From assembly GCF_001579805.1 (NCBI RefSeq), contig NZ_CP014546.1, positions 5,270,001-5,334,000 of the forward strand: 64,000 bases of DNA, written 5' to 3'. Positions 1 through 8,752 of the stretch are shown here, one piece after another; the first letter of the stretch is position 1, and every line of letters starts with the position of its first letter. The notes under the pieces are model-generated. The model was not told where the DNA came from. It made no database searches and worked only from the letters and a program-made list of their open reading frames with translations. Origin of the DNA: Pseudomonas azotoformans (GTDB lineage Bacteria > Pseudomonadota > Gammaproteobacteria > Pseudomonadales > Pseudomonadaceae). The translations under genes and the position numbers were made by a program.

Positions 1-1278
1 AATGCCCAGCCCGCCCGCCGCGCAGATGGAAATCAGGCCGCGCCCGCCGCCGTTCGCATGGATGATCTTGGCCAGCGCCGCCAACTGCCTGCCTCCCGTG
101 GCGGCAAAGGGATGGCCGCAGCCCAGCGAGCCACCGTTGACGTTCATCTTCGCGCGATCAATGGTGCCCAGGGGCGCCTCCAAGCCAAGACGTTCGCGGC
201 AATAATCCGGGTCTTCCCAGGCCTTGAGCGTGCACAACACCTGGGCGGCAAAGGCTTCGTGGATCTCGAAGAAGTCGAAGTCCTTGAAGCTCAGGCCTTC
301 GCGTTTAAGCATGCGCGGCACGGCGTAGGCCGGGGCCATCAGCAAGCCTTCGGTGCCGTCGACAAAATTCACCGCGGCGGTTTCGCCGGTACGCAGGTAA
401 GCGAGCACCGGCCAGCCGTTGGCGGCGGCCCACTCTTCACTGGCCAGCAGCACCACCGAGGCGCCGTCGGTCAACGGAGTGGAGTTACCGGCGGTAAGGG
501 TGCCGTTCTGGCGGTCGTAGGCTGGAGACAGGCCGGCGAGTTTTTCCAGGCTGGCATCGGCGCGCAGGTTGTTGTCCCTGGTCAGGCCGCGATGGGGGCT
601 GATCAGGTCGTCGAAGAAGCCGCGTTGGTAGGCCGCCGCCAGGCGCTGGTGGCTGGTGAGGGTCAGCTCATCCTGGGCCAGGCGTTTGATCTGCCAGCGC
701 TTGGCCATTTCTTCGCAGTGCTCGCCCATGGATAGGCCGGTGCGCGGCTCGCCGTTGCGCGGCAGCAACGGCTTGAAGAACATCGACGGCCGGACCTTGA
801 GCAACGTCTTCAGCTTGTCGCCCATGCCCTTGGCACGATTGGCCGCGAGCAAGGTGTGGCGCAGGGATTCATTAATGCCGATGGGCGCGTCAGAGGTGGT
901 GTCGGCCCCCCCGGCAATGCCCACCTCGATCTGGCCGAGGGCAATCTTGTTCGCCACCAGCAACGCCGCTTCCAGCCCGGTGCCGCAGGCTTGCTGCACA
1001 TCGTAGGCCGGCGTATCCGGCGACAAGGTGGTGGACAGCAACGACTCACGCGCCAGGTTGAAATCCCGCGAGTGCTTGATCACCGCGCCAGCGGCAAACT
1101 CACCGAGGCGTTGGCCGTGCAGGTTGTAACGGTCGACCAGCCCTTGCAGCGCGGCGACCAGCAGGTCCTGGTTGCTGTCGTGGGCGTACACCGTGTTGGA
1201 GCGAGCAAACGGGATGCGGTTGCCGCCGATGATCGCCACACGACGGACCGGGGCCGGGTTGAAGCTGTAGTCACTCAT
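1..1278 (-). CDS. Thiolase / acetyl-CoA C-acyltransferase, FadI-like (3' end cut by window)
   Basis: Reading the minus strand from the ATG at 1276-1278 gives 426 codons that remain open to base 1. The protein starts MSDYSFNPAPVRR. The nucleophile Cys is at about residue 98 in QQACGTG, the catalytic His lies in EIHEAFAAQ, and the GCGHPFAATG and CAAGGLG active-site loops are present. The FadI-type end lies only about ten residues further on, so the protein is nearly complete here. Thiolases of this family cleave 3-ketoacyl-CoA in beta-oxidation or condense acyl-CoAs. The start overlaps the stop of the MaoC gene by 4 bases (ATGA), so translation is probably coupled. It is the last visible gene of the fadE-fabG-maoC operon. 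The family call is firm; substrate chain length is unknown. Confidence 0.9.
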   Translation of the reverse strand, partial: MSDYSFNPAPVRRVAIIGGNRIPFARSNTVYAHDSNQDLLVAALQGLVDRYNLHGQRLGEFAAGAVIKHSRDFNLARESLLSTTLSPDTPAYDVQQACGTGLEAALLVANKIALGQIEVGIAGGADTTSDAPIGINESLRHTLLAANRAKGMGDKLKTLLKVRPSMFFKPLLPRNGEPRTGLSMGEHCEEMAKRWQIKRLAQDELTLTSHQRLAAAYQRGFFDDLISPHRGLTRDNNLRADASLEKLAGLSPAYDRQNGTLTAGNSTPLTDGASVVLLASEEWAAANGWPVLAYLRTGETAAVNFVDGTEGLLMAPAYAVPRMLKREGLSFKDFDFFEIHEAFAAQVLCTLKAWEDPDYCRERLGLEAPLGTIDRAKMNVNGGSLGCGHPFAATGGRQLAALAKIIHANGGGRGLISICAAGGLGI

Positions 1279-2165
1279 TCCAGGTTCTCTTTCCAGATGA
1301 AAAGGCCACGCATATGGGGTTTGTCACCGGCAAAATTGCGCACTTCGAATTCGCGGCGCGGGCCAGTCACCGGATGGCTCCACAGCGCGACCTGGCCGGG
1401 CAGGAAGATCGGCAGCTTGAAGTCACAATGGGCCTCGGCCTGGTCCAGGCCACCGGGCGGTTGCTGGGCGGCGAGCGCGCGGCCCAGGGTCCACATGCCA
1501 TGGGCGATGGCACGGCGAAAGCCGAACAGCTTGGCGCCGATCACCGAGGTGTGAATCGGGTTGAAATCCCCTGAGACCTTGGCAAAACGTCGGCCCAGGT
1601 CGGCGGGCAGCACCCAGCGCTGGGTGCGTAACAAGCCTTCTTCCTGCAGCGACAACGCGTCACCCCACGGTTCGCCAACCGGGTCCTTGACGTCCCGGCG
1701 CAGGTACAGGCTGTCGCTTTCCCATACCAGCGTGTCGGCACCGTAGGCACGAGTGGCGATGCTCAATGCCTGGCCCTTGGGATGGGCGACCCAACGCTCG
1801 CAATACACCTCAATGCGCAACGCCTGGTCTTCGTGCAAGCGCTGGTGCTGACGGATGCGATTGGCCAGGTGCACCATGCCGCTGGCCGGGTACGGAAAGC
1901 TGGGGCGGGTCAGCAGCATCAAGTGCAAAGGGAACGCCAGCACGTGGGGATAGGACAACGGCACGCCCTGCTCGCGGCGAAAACCACAGGCACGGCCATA
2001 GGCGGCGATGTCGGCGGCAGACAACCCCACCGCCGAGCGCACCAGGCGCTCCTTGGGCAGCACAGGCGCACCGTCTAGCTTGGGTTTACGCAGGGCGCGC
2101 ACGCCATCCAGCAGCAAGCGGCTGCGTGAAGGCGGCGGATCAATGATCTGCGTCACGTAGTCCAT
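1275..2165 (-). CDS. MaoC-like (R)-specific enoyl-CoA hydratase
   Basis: 296 residues in a double hot-dog arrangement. The C-terminal half carries the hydratase-2 signature SGDFNPIHT, with the presumed catalytic Asp200 and His205, followed by the conserved segment FRRAIAHGMWT. The N-terminal half is the degenerate hot-dog repeat seen in long MaoC proteins. These enzymes hydrate trans-2-enoyl-CoA to (R)-3-hydroxyacyl-CoA, or the reverse dehydration. It sits 3 bases after the FabG-like reductase and overlaps the thiolase by 4 bases, so the three were probably co-transcribed. The pairing of an (R)-hydratase with a FabG-type reductase suggests handling of (R)-3-hydroxyacyl intermediates; that is inference from the families. 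Confidence 0.88.
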   Translation of the reverse strand: MDYVTQIIDPPPSRSRLLLDGVRALRKPKLDGAPVLPKERLVRSAVGLSAADIAAYGRACGFRREQGVPLSYPHVLAFPLHLMLLTRPSFPYPASGMVHLANRIRQHQRLHEDQALRIEVYCERWVAHPKGQALSIATRAYGADTLVWESDSLYLRRDVKDPVGEPWGDALSLQEEGLLRTQRWVLPADLGRRFAKVSGDFNPIHTSVIGAKLFGFRRAIAHGMWTLGRALAAQQPPGGLDQAEAHCDFKLPIFLPGQVALWSHPVTGPRREFEVRNFAGDKPHMRGLFIWKENLE

Positions 2166-2168
2166 GGC

Positions 2169-3512
2169 TCAGGCTCCCAGCAGACTTTGGCCGCACACCC
2201 GTACGACTTGGCCGTTGACCCCGCCGGATGCCGGATGCGCCAGCCAGGCAATGGTCTCGGCCACGTCGATCGGCTGGCCGCCCTGGGACAGCGAATTCAT
2301 GCGCCGCCCAGCCTCACGGATCATCAGCGGGATCTTGGCGGTCATCTGGGTTTCGATGAACCCCGGCGCCACTGCATTCACCGTCACCTGCTGCGGCGAT
2401 GCACGCGGTGCCAGGCCCTGCACCAGGCCGATCACACCGGCCTTGGAGGTGGCGTAATTGCTTTGCCCGAGGTTGCCGGCGATACCGGAAATCGACGAGA
2501 CACAGACAATTCGCCCTCCCGGTTTGAGGCCTTGACTGTCCAACAATGCCTCGCTGAGCTGCAAAGGCGCTTCGAGGTTAACCGCCAGCACGCTACGCCA
2601 GGCGGCCTCAGTCATTTTGGCGATGGTCTTGTCGCGGGTGATGCCGGCGTTGTGCACCACCACGTCAAAGGCGCCGTATTGGCTGACGTGGGCCTGCAAC
2701 AGTGCGGCCGCGTCCAGCGCGGTGATGTCCAGGGGCAGCGCCGAACCGCCGACGCTGTCCGCCGCCTGTTGCAACGCTGCCTGGGCATGGGGCACGTCCA
2801 CGCACACCACATGGGCGCCGTCCCGCGCCAATACCTGGGCGATCGCCAGGCCGATGCCACGGGAGGCGCCGGTGACCAGGGCGCGACGGCCGGCGAAGGG
2901 TTTGTCCCAATTGACCGTGACGTGGCCGTCCACCGGTTTTTCCAGGCGCACCACTTGCCCCGACACATAGGCCGAACGGCGCGACAGGAAGAAACGCAAG
3001 CTGCTGTCCAGCGCGTCTTCGGCACCCGGCGCCACGTAGATCAACTGCACCGTGATCGCCCGGCGCAGCTCCTTGGCCAGCGAGCGCACCAAGCCTTCAA
3101 GGGCGCGTTGGGCGATGGCCTGGGGCAAATCCTGGCAATGTTCCGGCGCGGTGCCGAGCACCACGACGCGGCCATGGTGGCCAAGGCGCTTGGCGTTGGC
3201 GTGGAAGAACACATACAGCTCGTCCAACTGTTGCAGGTCGGCCACGGCACTGGCGTCAAACACGGCGCCTTGCACTTTCACCGTGGACGGTGCCTTGAGC
3301 GTCGCCGGGGTGGCGGCAACGGTATCGGTGGCCGCGAAAATCCGCTGTACCTCGGCGGCCAGGCGCCCTGCCCCGGCGATGATCACCGGGTTGACCAAGC
3401 CCTGCTGGCCGCTGCGGTGGCGTTGCAGTGGCAGGGGCTGCGGCAAGCCGATGGCTTGCGCCAGGCGACGGCCCCAAGAGGAATTGACGAAGGAAAGGTA
3501 GCTGTCACTCAT
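2169..3512 (-). CDS. High-molecular-weight FabG-like 3-ketoacyl reductase (SDR)
   Basis: 447 residues from ATG 3512 (MSDSYLSF). A GTG four codons upstream (3524) is an alternative; neither has a strong ribosome site. The first 200 or so residues form the flavodoxin-like N-terminal domain of high-molecular-weight FabG proteins. The C-terminal domain is a classical SDR with cofactor loop TGASRGIG at about 214-221, HNAG near 288, the Ser in VSSISG, and catalytic Tyr353 and Lys357 (YATSK). The reaction is NAD(P)H-dependent interconversion of 3-ketoacyl and (R)-3-hydroxyacyl thioesters. It lies between fadE (29-base gap) and maoC (3-base gap) on the same strand. Confidence 0.88.
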   Translation of the reverse strand: MSDSYLSFVNSSWGRRLAQAIGLPQPLPLQRHRSGQQGLVNPVIIAGAGRLAAEVQRIFAATDTVAATPATLKAPSTVKVQGAVFDASAVADLQQLDELYVFFHANAKRLGHHGRVVVLGTAPEHCQDLPQAIAQRALEGLVRSLAKELRRAITVQLIYVAPGAEDALDSSLRFFLSRRSAYVSGQVVRLEKPVDGHVTVNWDKPFAGRRALVTGASRGIGLAIAQVLARDGAHVVCVDVPHAQAALQQAADSVGGSALPLDITALDAAALLQAHVSQYGAFDVVVHNAGITRDKTIAKMTEAAWRSVLAVNLEAPLQLSEALLDSQGLKPGGRIVCVSSISGIAGNLGQSNYATSKAGVIGLVQGLAPRASPQQVTVNAVAPGFIETQMTAKIPLMIREAGRRMNSLSQGGQPIDVAETIAWLAHPASGGVNGQVVRVCGQSLLGA

Positions 3513-3541
3513 TGATAGATTCACTCACAACACGGTGTTGG

Positions 3542-6067
3542 CTAATTGACCGAGGCGTTTTCGCTTTGGCTGGTACGACGTTTCGCCGTCGGCTCCAGCG
3601 CTTGCTTGCGCTGCTGCAACGCCTCCAGCAAGCCGAAGTCCTGCGGGAAGTGGTCCACCTGGATGCCGTGGTCGGCGTATTCCACGTAGCGGCCGAGCAA
3701 GGTGTCTTCGTCGTCGCTGATCAGGTCCAGCGCCCGCGCCTTGACGCGCCAAGCGGTGAAGGCCGTGGCGGAGATCGGCATCGGTTCGATCAGGCCCTGC
3801 TTCACGGCGGGCTTGAGCCGGGCGTCGATCAGCTCGACTTGGGGCAGCAGGCGGAAACCCAGCTCGCCGTAGGCCAACTTGTCGATTTCCGGACGTGGGA
3901 TGTAAGAGTTGGCCAACAAGCGGTCGCGGGTTTCGCCCGGTGTCTGCACCACGTCGGCCACTTGGGCCAGCAGACGGTCCGACGGTTTGCGCAGTGGAAT
4001 CCCGAACGGGAATGTCAGGCCACGTAGCACCGCCGCAGCGGGTTTCGAGGGGTAGTTATCGAGCACTTCCGCCAGTGCTTCGTGGGCCCGCAGCAATGAA
4101 TCCTGCGCCGCCCAGTGCACCAACGGCAGGTCCGCCTGGGGCCGGCCGTCGTCTTCAAACCGCTTGAGCACGCAGGACAGGATGTACAGCTGCGACAGAA
4201 TATCGCCCAAACGCCCGGTGATACTTTCCTTGCGCTTGAGCGCACCGCCCAGCACGCCCATGGAAATGTCCGAAATCAGCGCAAGCACCACTGACAGACG
4301 ATTGGCCTGGCGGTAGTAGGACGCCAGCGCAGGGTCGATCTTGGCCGGAACGGAAATCAACCGCCCGCCTGTCAGGGAATGCACCGCCGCTCGGACGGTA
4401 TTGGCCAGCACAAAGCTCACATGGCCAAACATGGCACTGTCGAAGGCTTCCAGCGCTTTACGTCGGTCCGGGTTACGCGCTGCTTCCATTTCGCGGAACA
4501 CATAAGGATGGCAACGGATCAGGCCCTGGCCAAAGATGATCAGGCAGCGCGTCATGATGTTCGCGCCCTCCACCGTAATGGCGATGGGGCTTTGCTGGTA
4601 GGCACGGGCCAGGAAGTTGTTGGGGCCCATGCAGATGCCCTTGCCGGCAACGATGTCCATGCCGTCATTGACGATGATCCGCGCGCGCTCGGTGACGTGG
4701 TACTTGGCAATCGCCGAGATCACCGAGGGTTTCTCACCCGCGTCCAGGGACGCCACCGACACCTTGCGCACCGCATCACAGGCATACAGGTGCCCGGCCA
4801 TGCGCGCCAGGGGCGCCTGCACGCCTTCGAATTTGCCGATGGGCAGGCCGAACTGTTTGCGCATCGCGGCATAGGCGGTGGTGCCGCGCACCGCCACCTT
4901 GCCCAGGCCAACGTTGGCCGACGGCAGGGAAATCGCACGGCCGGCCGCCAGGCATTCCATCAACATGCGCCAGCCGTTGCCGACTTGCTCGCGGCCGCCG
5001 ATCACCCACTCCAGCGGAATGAACACATCCTTGCCGGTGGTAGGACCGTTCTGGAAGACGGCGTTCAGCGGCCAATGCCGGCGGCCGCTGTTGACGCCGG
5101 GATGGGAGGTTGGGATCAGTGCGCAGGTGATACCGAGTGAACCCGGAGCGCCGAGCAACCCGTCCGGGTCTTCTGCGCGGAACGCCAGGCCGAGCACCGT
5201 GGCAATCGGGCCGAGGGTGATGTAGCGCTTGTCCCAGGTCACGCGAAAGCCCAGCACTTCCTCGCCTTCATGGGTGCCTTTGCAGACGATGCCCAGGTCG
5301 GGGATCGCCCCGGCATCGGAGCCGGCATACGGGCTGGTCAGGGCAAAGCATGGGATGTCTTCACCCCGCGCCAGACGCGGCAGGTAGTAATTGCGCTGGG
5401 CATCGGTGCCGTAATGCAACAGCAGTTCGGCCGGGCCGAGGGAGTTGGGCACCATCACCGAAATGGCGGCCGCCGAGCAGCGCGTCGACAGCTTCATCAC
5501 CACCTGCGAGTGCGCGTAGTGGGAGAAGCCTTTGCCGCCGTATTGCTTGGGAATGATCATGCCGAGGAACCCGGCGTCCTTGGTGTACTGCCAGCCTTCG
5601 GGCGACATGTCTTGCCAGACCTGGGTGGTTTCCCAGTCGTTGGCGATGTCGCACAGGGTTTCCACTTCGTTGTCGAGGAAGGCTTGTTCCTCTGCGCTCA
5701 GGCTGGCCGGTGCGGCTTGCAGCAGACGCTGCCAATTGGGCTTGCCGCTGAACAGCTCGGCGTCCCACCACACGGTGCCGGACTCGATGGCGGCGCGTTC
5801 GGTGTCAGACATCGCCGGCATGATCGTACGAAACAGGCCCAAAGCCCTGCTGGTCAGCAAGGTGCGGCGCAGGGGTTTGATGGTCATCAGCAACGCGGGC
5901 GCCACCACCAGTATCGCCGCGACTGTGGCGCCGAAACCGGCCACGACGTTGAACAGGTAACCCGCTGCCAGCCAGATCAGGCCTGCGGCCAACCACAGGG
6001 TGGCGACAGCTTGTCGATATGCCAGGGCGATCGCTGCTGCGAAACCCACCAGTAACCAGATAACCAT
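3542..6067 (-). CDS. fadE: FadE-type acyl-CoA dehydrogenase
   Basis: 841 residues, close to the length of E. coli FadE. The N-terminus has two or three hydrophobic segments (residues 1 to about 65), as expected for the inner-membrane form. The acyl-CoA dehydrogenase fold follows, with the flavin and substrate segments CFALTSPYAGSDAG and ITLGPIATVLGLAF, and GKFEGVQ plus VEGANIMTR further on. It catalyses the first step of beta-oxidation, acyl-CoA to trans-2-enoyl-CoA, passing electrons to the quinone pool. It is the first gene of the fadE-fabG-maoC-thiolase group and starts with ATG at 6065-6067 after an AT-rich upstream region. Family call secure; preferred chain length not visible. Confidence 0.93.
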   Translation of the reverse strand: MVIWLLVGFAAAIALAYRQAVATLWLAAGLIWLAAGYLFNVVAGFGATVAAILVVAPALLMTIKPLRRTLLTSRALGLFRTIMPAMSDTERAAIESGTVWWDAELFSGKPNWQRLLQAAPASLSAEEQAFLDNEVETLCDIANDWETTQVWQDMSPEGWQYTKDAGFLGMIIPKQYGGKGFSHYAHSQVVMKLSTRCSAAAISVMVPNSLGPAELLLHYGTDAQRNYYLPRLARGEDIPCFALTSPYAGSDAGAIPDLGIVCKGTHEGEEVLGFRVTWDKRYITLGPIATVLGLAFRAEDPDGLLGAPGSLGITCALIPTSHPGVNSGRRHWPLNAVFQNGPTTGKDVFIPLEWVIGGREQVGNGWRMLMECLAAGRAISLPSANVGLGKVAVRGTTAYAAMRKQFGLPIGKFEGVQAPLARMAGHLYACDAVRKVSVASLDAGEKPSVISAIAKYHVTERARIIVNDGMDIVAGKGICMGPNNFLARAYQQSPIAITVEGANIMTRCLIIFGQGLIRCHPYVFREMEAARNPDRRKALEAFDSAMFGHVSFVLANTVRAAVHSLTGGRLISVPAKIDPALASYYRQANRLSVVLALISDISMGVLGGALKRKESITGRLGDILSQLYILSCVLKRFEDDGRPQADLPLVHWAAQDSLLRAHEALAEVLDNYPSKPAAAVLRGLTFPFGIPLRKPSDRLLAQVADVVQTPGETRDRLLANSYIPRPEIDKLAYGELGFRLLPQVELIDARLKPAVKQGLIEPMPISATAFTAWRVKARALDLISDDEDTLLGRYVEYADHGIQVDHFPQDFGLLEALQQRKQALEPTAKRRTSQSENASVN

Positions 6068-6199
6068 GGAGATACCTCGATTCGATTCAGGGTACGGCCT
6101 ACGTGCGCCAGGTCGGATGACATGCGGCGTAACGCCACACTACAAAATTCGAAAACTATATTCAAATTTTGTTTTGAAATTATTATTTAATGCCTGGGC
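6068..6199 (-). promoter_or_regulatory. Upstream region of fadE with a possible PsrA-like site
   Basis: AT-rich stretch between fadE and the terminator of the degenerate fadL copy. At 6163-6176 the plus strand reads CAAATTTTGTTTTG, an imperfect fit to the C/GAAAC-spacer-GTTTG/C pattern known for PsrA, the fatty-acid-responsive TetR regulator of Pseudomonas beta-oxidation genes. A TGAAAT half-site also lies at 6175-6180. The sequence match is visible; the regulator assignment is inference. Confidence 0.3.
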
Positions 6200-6226
6200 A
6201 AAAAAATGGCGGCTGAGCGAGCCGCC
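6200..6226 (-). terminator. Rho-independent terminator of the degenerate fadL copy
   Basis: On the minus strand a perfect 6-bp stem GGCGGC/GCCGCC (6208-6213 with 6221-6226) with a 7-base loop is followed by ATTTTTTT. It lies about 40 bases after the repaired stop at 6267. Confidence 0.85.
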
Positions 6227-6266
6227 TGGTCAAGTCATCACCAAAGGGGAATACAGCCTTGAAACA

Positions 6267-7720
6267 TCAGAACGTATAGGAGGCCGACAGGCTGACGACA
6301 TCACCGGACGCATTCACCTTGCCATCGAGGCTCGCGGCCCCCAGCCGGTCGACGTTCTGGGTATTCAACTTCACCGTCTGAACGAACTGGTGGGAATAGG
6401 CAACGTCGAGGGTCAGGCCCTCGATTGCCTTCACGTCGTATCCGGCCCGAGGGACACAAAGGTGCGATCACCATCCGGGATGCGCGGGTCACGGGTGGAA
6501 TTGCGGGTTGGCGTCTGGTCAATGGCCACACCTGCACGCAAGGTCAGCTCATCGGTCGCACGGAAGTCGCCACCGAGGGAGTACATCCAGGTGTCCCTGT
6601 AGTTGTAGGGAATAGACACGATGGTGATGTCCCCCGACTTGAGTGTCAGGTCCTTGAACGAGGACCACTGCGTCCAGACCACACTCGCGCCCAGGGTGAA
6701 CCGATCATTGAACGGGTGCACCCAGTCCAAGCCTGCGGTGGCAGGGATATCCAACCGGGTGCTGGCATGGGCACCGTCCGGAAACAGCTCAAGCCCCGGA
6801 TAGGCCGTGCCCACCAGCGTACCGCTGCCGCCGAAGGGGCTCGGTTGGGTCATAAGGTTGTAGGAAAACTTATCGGCATGGATGTTGTACTTGCCGGTCA
6901 TCTTGTTCTTGATCCTGGCGTGGTAGTTCAACCCCAGCGTGTCTTTTTCCGTGGGTTTCCACACCACACCGGTAAACCAGCCGGCTGACACATTGTCGAC
7001 CTTGACCCGCATCAGCGCGCCGCCACCGTCCGACGGGAAAGCAATGCCGCCCAGTTCAGAGTCCGATACCGCCGCCGCCGACAACAAGTCGATGTTCTGG
7101 CTGACGAACCCCTTGCTGTGCTGGACGATCACCCCACCGCCGACGGAAAACTGGTCGTTGACCTTGAACGACAAGGCGCCGGTCAAACCCACGGTTTCGA
7201 TTTTGGTGTCCACTGCAAACCCACGCAGTTTCGAATCCTGGTCCCAGGTGGAACGCATGCCCTGGGGCACGACCTGGCTCAGGCCGAAGGCAAACCGGTC
7301 GCCCAGCGGCATGACCATGAAGCCTGTGGGCAGCCAGGCGGAGAAGACCCCTTGGCCACCGTCATTGTGGTTCGCGGTCGTCGCGGTGGAATCAGGAAAG
7401 CCGTTGTCATCCAGCGGCGTGCTGGAAATCGGCTTGCCAGCATAATCATAGGCGTCGCCTTTGTACTTGATGTTGATGCGCGCGTAATCGACCGTGAACT
7501 GCGCAACATTGCGGTCGACAAACGCCATGGCAGCCGGATTGTTATACGCCGAACTCGGATCGTTCTTGAACAGCGAGCCACCCGCGAAGGCCCTGCCCCA
7601 ACCGGGGGCGCCATAGGTCGGGGTGGAGAAACCACCGGCCTGCACAGGAGCGGCCACCATCCATCCGCCCATTAACGCCAGGCCCAGCAGCACTTCAATC
7701 TGTCGTTTATTTAACTTCAC
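6267..7720 (-). pseudogene. FadL/OmpP1-family outer-membrane porin, frameshifted second copy
   Basis: Starts at GTG 7720, which aligns with the ATG of the intact copy at 10204. The signal peptide ends APVQA before GGFSTPTYGAPGW, and the NPAAMAF motif of FadL-type hydrocarbon porins follows. The open frame stops early after SLGPDTT at 6431. In another frame the missing C-terminus continues GYDVKAIEGLTLDVAY and ends SLSASYTF at 6267, matching the intact paralogue, including the terminal Phe of outer-membrane barrels. One base is missing at 6444-6445 (CTCGGGCCGGATAC where a full codon is expected before GGA). Without repair the last strands and the assembly signal are lost. Either a real mutation or a sequence error in the GGGCC run. 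It sits downstream of the degenerate praB copy. Confidence 0.88.
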
Positions 7721-7762
7721 ACGGCACCTCTACTGCGCTCTTAATCAGCCAGCCGCAACAGA

Positions 7763-7778
7763 CGCCTCATGGGAGGCG
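7763..7778 (-). other. Intercistronic hairpin between praB copy and fadL copy
   Basis: CGCCTC/GAGGCG stem with a 4-base loop in the gap between the two genes. The intact copy has a different, longer hairpin at the same place (10256-10281). Neither is followed by a U tract, so a role in mRNA processing or partial attenuation is more likely than full termination. Confidence 0.4.
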
Positions 7779-7822
7779 CCTGCCTTTTAACGGGCGCTCA
7801 GCCCCTTGTATTCACGCCATCC

Positions 7823-8316
7823 TCAAGGAACAACGGTGAACGCTGGCGTTGGCTTGACGCTCAGGCTTACCGGTGCAGTTGCCTGCCAGGGATTGATTGG
7901 TAGCCGTCAACACACCACCGCTGTAGTTGGCGGTGATAGTGGAAGCACCACAATTGGAGACGGGGTACAGAATCGAACCCGCGATGGTGTATCCGACGTT
8001 GGTCACCGAACCTGCGGTAGCACCGGTCGAGGTCAACGTCCATGGCAAGCCGGTGATCTTGGGCAGGCTGCAAAGCCCGCCACCCGTGATGGCAACGTCA
8101 GTGATTTTGGCAACGCCAGCGGCATCGACATTACCGGTGAAGGTCGCCCCGCAATTGACCGCGGCCCTGATAGGAGGATGGCGATTTCACCGAGATCGTG
8201 CCGGGTGCGGTGAAGTTGGTGTTTACAGGGGTGATGCTGTAGGCATTGGCCATGGAGGCGGCCCCCATCAGAACAGCCAAGGCAGACAACGATACGACAG
8301 TTTTAAAGTTCGTCAT
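7823..8316 (-). pseudogene. PraB-like alkane-oxidation accessory protein, second copy with two frameshifts
   Basis: Starts MTNFKTVVSLSAL with a signal peptide ending ASMANA, parallel to the intact praB at 10837. The frame breaks after SPSSYQG. An extra base at 8161-8167 must be skipped to continue VNCGATFTGNVDAAG and on to GAGTT-like Cys segments homologous to the intact copy (GGGLCSLPKITG, NVGYTIAGS, NCGASTIT). A second extra base near 7870-7871 (ACCGGTAAG) must be skipped to reach the natural end SLSVKPTPAFTVVP at 7823. With both repairs the protein matches the intact paralogue over its full length. The two breaks would leave only about 61 residues. Name follows database use for the family; biochemical function is poorly defined. 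Confidence 0.82.
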
Positions 8317-8336
8317 TGTTATTCCTCACATAGAAA

Positions 8337-8351
8337 GGCGAGTTAGTCGCC
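8337..8351 (-). promoter_or_regulatory. Leader hairpin upstream of the praB second copy
   Basis: GGCGA-GTTAG-TCGCC, about 20-35 bases upstream of the start codon and just before the GTGAGGAA ribosome site. The intact praB has the same GGCGA/TCGCC stem with a different loop (10858-10874). Conservation of the stem with a changed loop suggests an mRNA structure that is maintained. Confidence 0.45.
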
Positions 8352-8472
8352 AGGGACAATGACCATGACTGAGGTGTTGAGGTGAAACTGCAAAACTCCT
8401 CGGCCAGGCCAAACTTCAAATTAATGACCGATACCGATGAGAGGGGAACCTTGTAGGAAGTTGCACAGTTAG

Positions 8473-8518
8473 CGTTCATCCCTTCAAATTGTTTTTTGTT
8501 CGGGTAGAACAACTTTCC
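8473..8518 (-). repeat. Copy of the praA upstream region, praA itself missing
   Basis: Aligns over about 43-46 bases with 11471-11513, the region just upstream of praA. The shared core on the minus strand is GAAAGTTGTT..ACCCGAACAAAAA, then AATT and AAGGGA. Here the core contains a perfect palindrome TGTTC-GGGTA-GAACA (8498-8512). Downstream, after about 60 bases of unclear origin, the sequence rejoins the praB leader. This is what remains if praA was deleted from a duplicated praA-praB-fadL unit. Confidence 0.65.
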
Positions 8519-8752
8519 TGCAACTAAGAAGGCGCCGGTATAGGACTAATCCGAGCGAGGAGAAACATCGTTTTTTTCAGGAAACAATGACGGAATCAGG
8601 CAGGAGCTTGAGTACTTGCGAGGGATGATGAAGCGAGAGGTAGAGAATGCCTCAGTGACAATCGAAACGGGTCGCACAGGCGACCCGTCGATGCGGTAAC
8701 TGCGTGAAACAGCAGAAAGATGCGCTGACTGCCTGTTCCACTACCGCATGCA
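8519..8752 (-). other. Intergenic stretch with terminator of the intact fadL
   Basis: Contains a hairpin CGGGTCGC-ACAG-GCGACCCG at 8668-8687. On the minus strand it is followed by TTTCGATTG, a weak U tract, about 65 bases after the fadL stop; it is a likely terminator. Nothing else recognisable. Confidence 0.55.

Noticed and set aside
58..735. Long plus-strand frame opposite the thiolase
   Set aside because: It is the antisense shadow of a well-supported thiolase; composition follows codon-position bias of the real gene. Same reasoning for long antisense frames at 2187-3515, 4379-5140, 46902-48734, 50813-52393, 54221-55687 and 56812-58185.
8400..8460. Sigma54-like TGGCC...TTGC before the praB copies
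   Set aside because: The GG to GC distances are 12 and 13 in the two copies instead of 10, so the resemblance is accidental.
8303..8512. Minus-strand frame of 69 codons upstream of the praB second copy
   Set aside because: It covers promoter and leader blocks that align with non-coding DNA of the intact copy, and it has no ribosome site. A fused praA remnant within about 60 bases of it could not be confirmed.
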